Shown here: piece by piece, positions 29,540 to 33,192 of the stretch
How the letters are laid out: every line of letters begins with the position of its first letter
How positions within the stretch are numbered: the stretch's first letter is position 1
NCBI GenBank assembly: GCA_964621555.1
Contig: CAZUOO010000006.1
Coordinates: 1-33,192, forward strand
Direction of reading: 5' to 3'
Origin: UBA2022 sp964621555
GTDB lineage: Bacteria > Patescibacteriota > Dojkabacteria > SC72
Length of the DNA: 33,192 bases
The notes under the pieces: generated by a model
The model's input: only the letters and a program-made list of their open reading frames with translations
What the model was told of the DNA's origin: nothing
Database searches by the model: none
Made by a program: the position numbers and the translations under genes

Positions 29540-29579
29540 TAAATTCCTTATTTATATAATTTTTATATTTTATTACTGT

Positions 29580-29587
29580 TACTTTTG
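29580..29587 (+). promoter_or_regulatory. promoter-like TACTTTTG before scaffold/MCP
   Basis: TACTTTTG matches TAnnTTTG and lies in the 134-base gap before the scaffold gene, 87 bases upstream of its ATG. It shares a following T-A-T-G-A with the 10991 site (C-A-T-G-A there). No clear -33 element. Confidence 0.4.
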
Positions 29588-29673
29588 TATGAAAATAAAG
29601 CTTTTTAAGTTTTATGAAAATTTTTAGATAAATTCAATATGTAGATGAAAATGATAATAATATTAATAAGTAA

Positions 29674-30651
29674 ATGATTATGGATAAATTAGAAAATGTT
29701 TTTGATGACGATCTTGGTTTAGATGATGTGCCTGAGGTAGAAGTAACAGCTACTATTGCTCAGGATGATTTTTTTGACACTTCTTCTGAACCATTTGATG
29801 AAGAAAGTTCTTCTATTATAGATGAATTTTTGAGTCTCAATGGAATATCAAATGGAATAATAAAATATACCGACGAAGATAATACAGAAAAAGAGGTTAG
29901 CTTTTATGAATTAAGTAAAAGTGAACAACTTGAAATTTTAAAGTCTTTTGCAGAACCTCCAGCTGAGGAACCTGCAGCTGTACCAGTACAAGATGAGTTT
30001 TTAGAATATCTAAAGACAAACAATTTAACAGTAGATGATTTTCTTGCTCAATATAGAGAAAGTATAGTAAATGAAATTAGTTCTCAATATGAACAAAATT
30101 ATGAAATAGATGCTTACGACGATCAAGAGTTATATCTTTTAGATTTAAAAACCAAATTTGAATTAACAGATGAAGAATTAACTGAAGAACTAGAGAAGGA
30201 ATTAAAAAATCCAACTATGTTCAAGAAAAAAGTAGATAGCTTGAGATCAGAATATAAAAAGCTAGAAGATCAATACAAAGAAACTCAACAGGCTGAATTT
30301 GCCAATCAAAGACAACAAGAATACGAACAGTTCGCAGATACCATAGTAGATGTTGCTTACAAAAATCCAGAATTTTATGGAATTGAGTTAGAAGATAATG
30401 AGAAAAATGAAGTTTTATCATTTTTACTAGATTTGGATGATAGTGGTGTAAGTAACTTTTACAAGGAACTTTCTAAACCAGAGAAACTGTATGAAGTAGC
30501 TTGGTTTGTAAAATATGGAAAAGAAGCTTTTGATGCACTACGAAATGCATACGAATCAGAGATAGCAAAAATAAAAAAAGATAGCAAAGGAGCGGTAGTA
30601 ATCAAAAACACTCCAAAAAATAAAAGCAATAATATTCACGATTTATTTTAA
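29674..30651 (+). CDS. head scaffolding protein candidate
   Basis: 325 residues, strongly acidic in the first 110 (runs of Asp/Glu and several A-E-E-P units), then charged coiled-coil helices (about 120-240), and a basic Lys-rich end (K-N-T-P-K-N-K-S-N-N). A long acidic helical protein ending in a basic tail directly upstream of the MCP is the usual layout of a scaffold: the basic end binds the capsid protein and the protein leaves before maturation. Start ATG 29674; ATG at 29680 is also possible. Its one Trp is TGG. Scaffold role is inferred from place and composition. Confidence 0.7.
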   Translation: MIMDKLENVFDDDLGLDDVPEVEVTATIAQDDFFDTSSEPFDEESSSIIDEFLSLNGISNGIIKYTDEDNTEKEVSFYELSKSEQLEILKSFAEPPAEEPAAVPVQDEFLEYLKTNNLTVDDFLAQYRESIVNEISSQYEQNYEIDAYDDQELYLLDLKTKFELTDEELTEELEKELKNPTMFKKKVDSLRSEYKKLEDQYKETQQAEFANQRQQEYEQFADTIVDVAYKNPEFYGIELEDNEKNEVLSFLLDLDDSGVSNFYKELSKPEKLYEVAWFVKYGKEAFDALRNAYESEIAKIKKDSKGAVVIKNTPKNKSNNIHDLF

Positions 30652-30664
30652 AACAGATTAAACT

Positions 30665-32095
30665 ATGGTAATAGCTAGTTACGTAAACGTAAAGCCAGAA
30701 ATGGCACATAGTAGAACATACGAAGATTTCTATAAATTTTTAGGCACAAGACCTAAAATGATGGGAGTAATGGCAAGGATGTATACATCTAATACTGCTA
30801 CTTTCTTGACAGAAGCCTTAATGAATGTTTACTATAATCAAAAGACAGCAAATAAATTCCAACCTATTAATTCTCTTCTTATTGAATGGGATATTGACGT
30901 TGAATTCGTTAAAAGGGTTGAATTTGCAGCTGCACCTTCCGGTGATGGAGCAGGTGGTGCTGACATCACTATGTATTTTGTAGAAAGATACTACGAAAAA
31001 TATGATACTTTCAAAATTGATGATTCTCGTCAACAGTGTATCGTAAAAGCAGTTCCTCAGAGAAAAGCAGATAATTTCTGGGAATATACAGTTCAGTTAA
31101 TTGACAGTGATTATTCATCTGTTCTTGACACTAACTACTGTCAAAAAGGTATGACAACTAGATTCTTATCTAACATCATGCCAGAATACCATGAATTTGG
31201 TTATACCAAATATCAATCAAACATTGAAAAGCATAGAAACTGGATCACAGAACATAGAAACGACATTTCTTTCTCTTCTAGATATGCTCAAATGGAAGAC
31301 CAATTCATTAAAGTTTCTCAAGGTGAAGGTACTGGAGAATTAAAATCAAAAATCTTCAAACTTAACAAAATGGAAAAAGATCTTTTAGATAACTTCCAAG
31401 TTGTTAAAAATAATCACCTGTTATGGGGAAAAACTACTATGGACATCAACGGTAAAGCTACTGTTATGACTGAAGATGGTAGACCTTTAATCGCTGGTGA
31501 TGGTCTTATTCCTCAAATTGAAAGATTCGCTTCTAAATTCAAATTTGCTAAACTTACAGTAAATGTTATGCAGACTGTAATGGATCAAATGAATCAAAAA
31601 GCAAAAGACGCTACCGGTAATCATTATACTTTTGTAGTTAATGACAGACTGTGGGGTCAAATCAATACTACTTTAGGTGACTGGTTAAAATTATGGAATT
31701 CAACTCCTACTTCGCTTTATTCTAAAGCAACTCAAAGTATGATTAAAGCTGATAATCCATTAAAAGTTGGTGCTACCTTTGTTAGTTATGAAGTAGCAGG
31801 TAATACTCTTACCTTCATGGTTGATAGAGCATTGACTAAAGAATACGATAAGAAAGCTTATGGTATTTGCTTAGATATGTCTCCTGACATTTCACTTAAC
31901 CAACCTGCAATAGCAGCATTTACTTTGCCTGGTGGAGAATTTGTTACAAACAAATATCCTGGCGTAGGTGGTATAGATGGTAAAACATCTGGTATTGTTA
32001 GTTCTCCTGTAGCTGGTTCAAAACTTATTGTAGCTGGTTATTCTGGAATTTCAGCATTTGCCCCCTACAAGTCGTTTATACTTGAAGAAATTTAA
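30665..32095 (+). CDS. major capsid protein (HK97-like fold, crAss-like)
   Basis: 476 residues, the expected size for the crAss-like MCP that builds the icosahedral head. Recognisable features: P-E-M-A-H-S-R-T-Y-E-D-F-Y near the start, Y-T-S-N-T-A-T-F-L-T-E-A-L and an I-E-W-D-I-D-V-E-F segment, a G-L-I-P-Q-I-E-R stretch mid-way, and a Gly-rich C-terminal third (L-P-G-G-E-F, P-G-V-G-G). Coding is unlike its neighbours: all seven Trp are TGG, and many codons end in C (AAC, TTC, ATC, GAC), as expected for the most highly expressed gene. It starts 13 bases after the scaffold and is followed by a strong terminator. The MCP call is confident from size, place and sequence style. Confidence 0.88.
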   Translation: MVIASYVNVKPEMAHSRTYEDFYKFLGTRPKMMGVMARMYTSNTATFLTEALMNVYYNQKTANKFQPINSLLIEWDIDVEFVKRVEFAAAPSGDGAGGADITMYFVERYYEKYDTFKIDDSRQQCIVKAVPQRKADNFWEYTVQLIDSDYSSVLDTNYCQKGMTTRFLSNIMPEYHEFGYTKYQSNIEKHRNWITEHRNDISFSSRYAQMEDQFIKVSQGEGTGELKSKIFKLNKMEKDLLDNFQVVKNNHLLWGKTTMDINGKATVMTEDGRPLIAGDGLIPQIERFASKFKFAKLTVNVMQTVMDQMNQKAKDATGNHYTFVVNDRLWGQINTTLGDWLKLWNSTPTSLYSKATQSMIKADNPLKVGATFVSYEVAGNTLTFMVDRALTKEYDKKAYGICLDMSPDISLNQPAIAAFTLPGGEFVTNKYPGVGGIDGKTSGIVSSPVAGSKLIVAGYSGISAFAPYKSFILEEI

Positions 32096-32110
32096 TAAAT
32101 AAAAAGATAG

Positions 32111-32138
32111 AAGAAGGAGAGCACTCTCCTTCTTTTAA
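32111..32138 (+). terminator. rho-independent terminator after MCP
   Basis: Ten-base perfect stem: 32111-32120 pairs with 32125-32134, loop GCAC, followed by TTTAAAT. It lies 16 bases past the MCP stop. It probably lowers expression of the downstream head gene relative to MCP. Confidence 0.75.
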
Positions 32139-32183
32139 ATTAGATAAAGAGTAAAAGATAAATAAAAAAATATAATTAATACA

Positions 32184-33074
32184 ATGAATATGGGAAATGA
32201 AATAATCCTTAGAAGTGTGTATGGAAAAGTAAATCAAATTTATTTTATCCAACCTTGTCCTAATCCAAAAACGGGAAAATTGCCAGATTGCGTTAGAACA
32301 GTAGACTCACTAGGAGATATGATTCTTTCTGAGGAAGATGTAACACAAATGAGCAGGGGAGAAAAACACTTTATTCCAGCTAATGCAGTATTTGAAATAA
32401 CAGATGGTATATCATTTGATTTAGATGATGTAGTAGATAAAGCAAAATGGCAAGCAATAGAATATTGCAACTGGATTGCTAAAGATAGGTTTGAAAGAGA
32501 TGCTTCTGGTACTCTTATCATTGATGGTGGACAAAAAAGATACGGAGTAGCTGATCTTTATGTTGAAAGACCAGGTGAGATTGCAGCAGCAAAGATAAGT
32601 ATTAAACAACTAAGACATAGAGCTTGTGACTATGTGTATCAAGACTCCGAGTCTAATAGAATAAAAAAATGCAGAGTTCTTGGAAGAGATCTAAAGAATG
32701 CGATTTCCGCAGATGTATTAGATTACTTGATAGAAATAGCTGAGAAAGATCCAAGAAAAATAATTGAACTTTATGAAGGAGAGGATTGGAGAATTCAACT
32801 TTTTATATTGGATGCAATTGAAAGAGGAGTAATTAAGCGTAATGATGGTATTTACAAATATGACGATAAAATGCTCGGAGGTTCAATGACAGCTGTTATA
32901 GAGTTCATGAAAGATGTTAGGTATAAAAAATTGGTAGATTCTATTAAAACAGAAACTTATCCAGAATTATTACCAAGAAAAGAAAAGATTCAACTAGAAG
33001 ATGATCTATTTAGAGATATTTCGACAGTAGCAGAAGAGCCGGAGAAGCCAGTTGCTAAGTCGACCAAAAAATAA
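32184..33074 (+). CDS. conserved crAss-like head protein next to MCP
   Basis: 296 residues. The N-terminal part has I-I-L-R-S-V-Y-G-K-V and Q-P-C-P-N-P; the middle contains a helical Lys/Arg-rich stretch (A-A-A-K-I-S-I-K-Q-L-R-H-R-A). The C-terminal half is helical with a G-E-D-W-R-I-Q-L-F segment and a Lys-rich end (A-K-S-T-K-K). Crassvirales genomes keep a similar-sized gene right after the MCP, so a head accessory or completion role is likely, but no domain is recognised. The three Trp are TGG. Start ATG 32184; an in-frame ATG at 32190 is a possible alternative. It follows the MCP terminator with an 88-base gap and no clear promoter. Confidence 0.75.
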   Translation: MNMGNEIILRSVYGKVNQIYFIQPCPNPKTGKLPDCVRTVDSLGDMILSEEDVTQMSRGEKHFIPANAVFEITDGISFDLDDVVDKAKWQAIEYCNWIAKDRFERDASGTLIIDGGQKRYGVADLYVERPGEIAAAKISIKQLRHRACDYVYQDSESNRIKKCRVLGRDLKNAISADVLDYLIEIAEKDPRKIIELYEGEDWRIQLFILDAIERGVIKRNDGIYKYDDKMLGGSMTAVIEFMKDVRYKKLVDSIKTETYPELLPRKEKIQLEDDLFRDISTVAEEPEKPVAKSTKK

Positions 33075-33089
33075 CCATTAAAACTTACG

Positions 33090-33192
33090 ATTATCACAGC
33101 AAAACAAATGTTCGAGTATGCTTTAATTGAATTAAACAAGAAGGAAGCTCCTAGTTTATTGCTGGAAGATTACAACTATTTTATCAATAAAG
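33090..33192 (+). CDS. neck/ring protein, N-terminal fragment (runs past the window end)
   Basis: The visible residues after ATG 33108 are M-F-E-Y-A-L-I-E-L-N-K-K-E-A-P-S-L-L, then L-E-D-Y-N-Y-F-I-N-K, cut by the window end. From memory this closely matches the start of crAss-like neck/ring proteins. Homologues seem to begin a few residues earlier with T-A-K-Q-M-F-E-Y. Those residues are present in frame upstream (33096-33107) with an ATT at 33090 and no ATG, so the gene may start at ATT; the ATG at 33108 is the safe alternative. The frame is closed upstream by the stop of the previous gene. Confidence 0.6.
   Translation, partial: MITAKQMFEYALIELNKKEAPSLLLEDYNYFINK

Noticed and set aside
29540..29673. 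tRNA (in particular a TGA-reading tRNA-Trp) or other RNA gene in the intergenic gaps
   Set aside because: All gaps were read; none has an acceptor stem, T-loop or conserved tRNA core, and all are very AT-rich.
1..33192. Mycoplasma or other table-4 bacterial chromosome as the source
   Set aside because: Gene content is entirely phage structural, the sequence style is crAss-like, and promoter-like boxes fit Bacteroidota. A prophage in such a host cannot be excluded, but nothing bacterial is present.

Overview
This window is a dense, single-strand (+) late/structural gene block of a large tailed dsDNA phage, most likely a crAss-like phage (order Crassvirales) of a gut Bacteroidota host. The reasons are: (i) the order large terminase, portal, then scaffold, major capsid protein (MCP), conserved head protein and neck/ring protein; (ii) MCP, Cys-rich and neck proteins that look like those of crAss-like phages; (iii) AT-rich DNA, A-rich starts without Shine-Dalgarno sequences, and Bacteroidota-like TAnnTTTG promoter elements. 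Family assignments come from motif recognition and memory; no search was run.

The main fact for reading this window is that TGA is a sense codon, read as tryptophan (translation table 4-like). Under the standard code about 15 genes would be broken. With TGA = Trp every one becomes a single long open frame ending at TAA, or twice at TAG. No gene here needs TGA as a stop. By hand count there are about 80 in-frame TGA and about 59 TGG codons. They are unevenly spread: fibre/tail genes use TGA, while MCP, scaffold and the methyltransferase use only TGG. No tRNA gene, and so no TGA-decoding tRNA, was seen in the window.

Layout. (1) 1-4818: end of a PD-(D/E)XK-like nuclease, a small Cys-rich protein, a GroES-like protein, a DUF2158/YodC-like protein, a Lys/Cys-rich protein, a possible small terminase, the large terminase, and a small overlapping gene. 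(2) 4820-7783: portal and two small genes, closed by a strong terminator. (3) 7980-10905: a promoter-led pair, a GH130/GH43-like beta-propeller protein and a TPR protein with two FkbM-type methyltransferase domains; a glycan-modification role is inferred. (4) 11043-26711: about 15.7 kb of adhesion genes. These are a 2597-residue fibre with eight collagen-like blocks and three von Willebrand A (vWA) domains, a Trp-rich fibre protein, a second collagen-like fibre, a BNR-type propeller, a protein with a chitin-binding-like C-terminus, a collagen-like fibre ending in an S74 intramolecular chaperone, a tail protein, and a small holin-like candidate. (5) 26704-29539: two small conserved genes separated by a hairpin, and a 646-residue tail protein. 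(6) 29674 to the end: scaffold, MCP, terminator, a conserved head protein, and the start of a neck/ring protein.

Five gene junctions are TAATG stop/start overlaps and several others overlap by 8 to 56 bases, which suggests translational coupling within operons. There is no stretch above 300 bases without a gene. The intergenic gaps (7784-7979, 10906-11042, 29540-29673, 32096-32183) hold promoter and terminator signals only.
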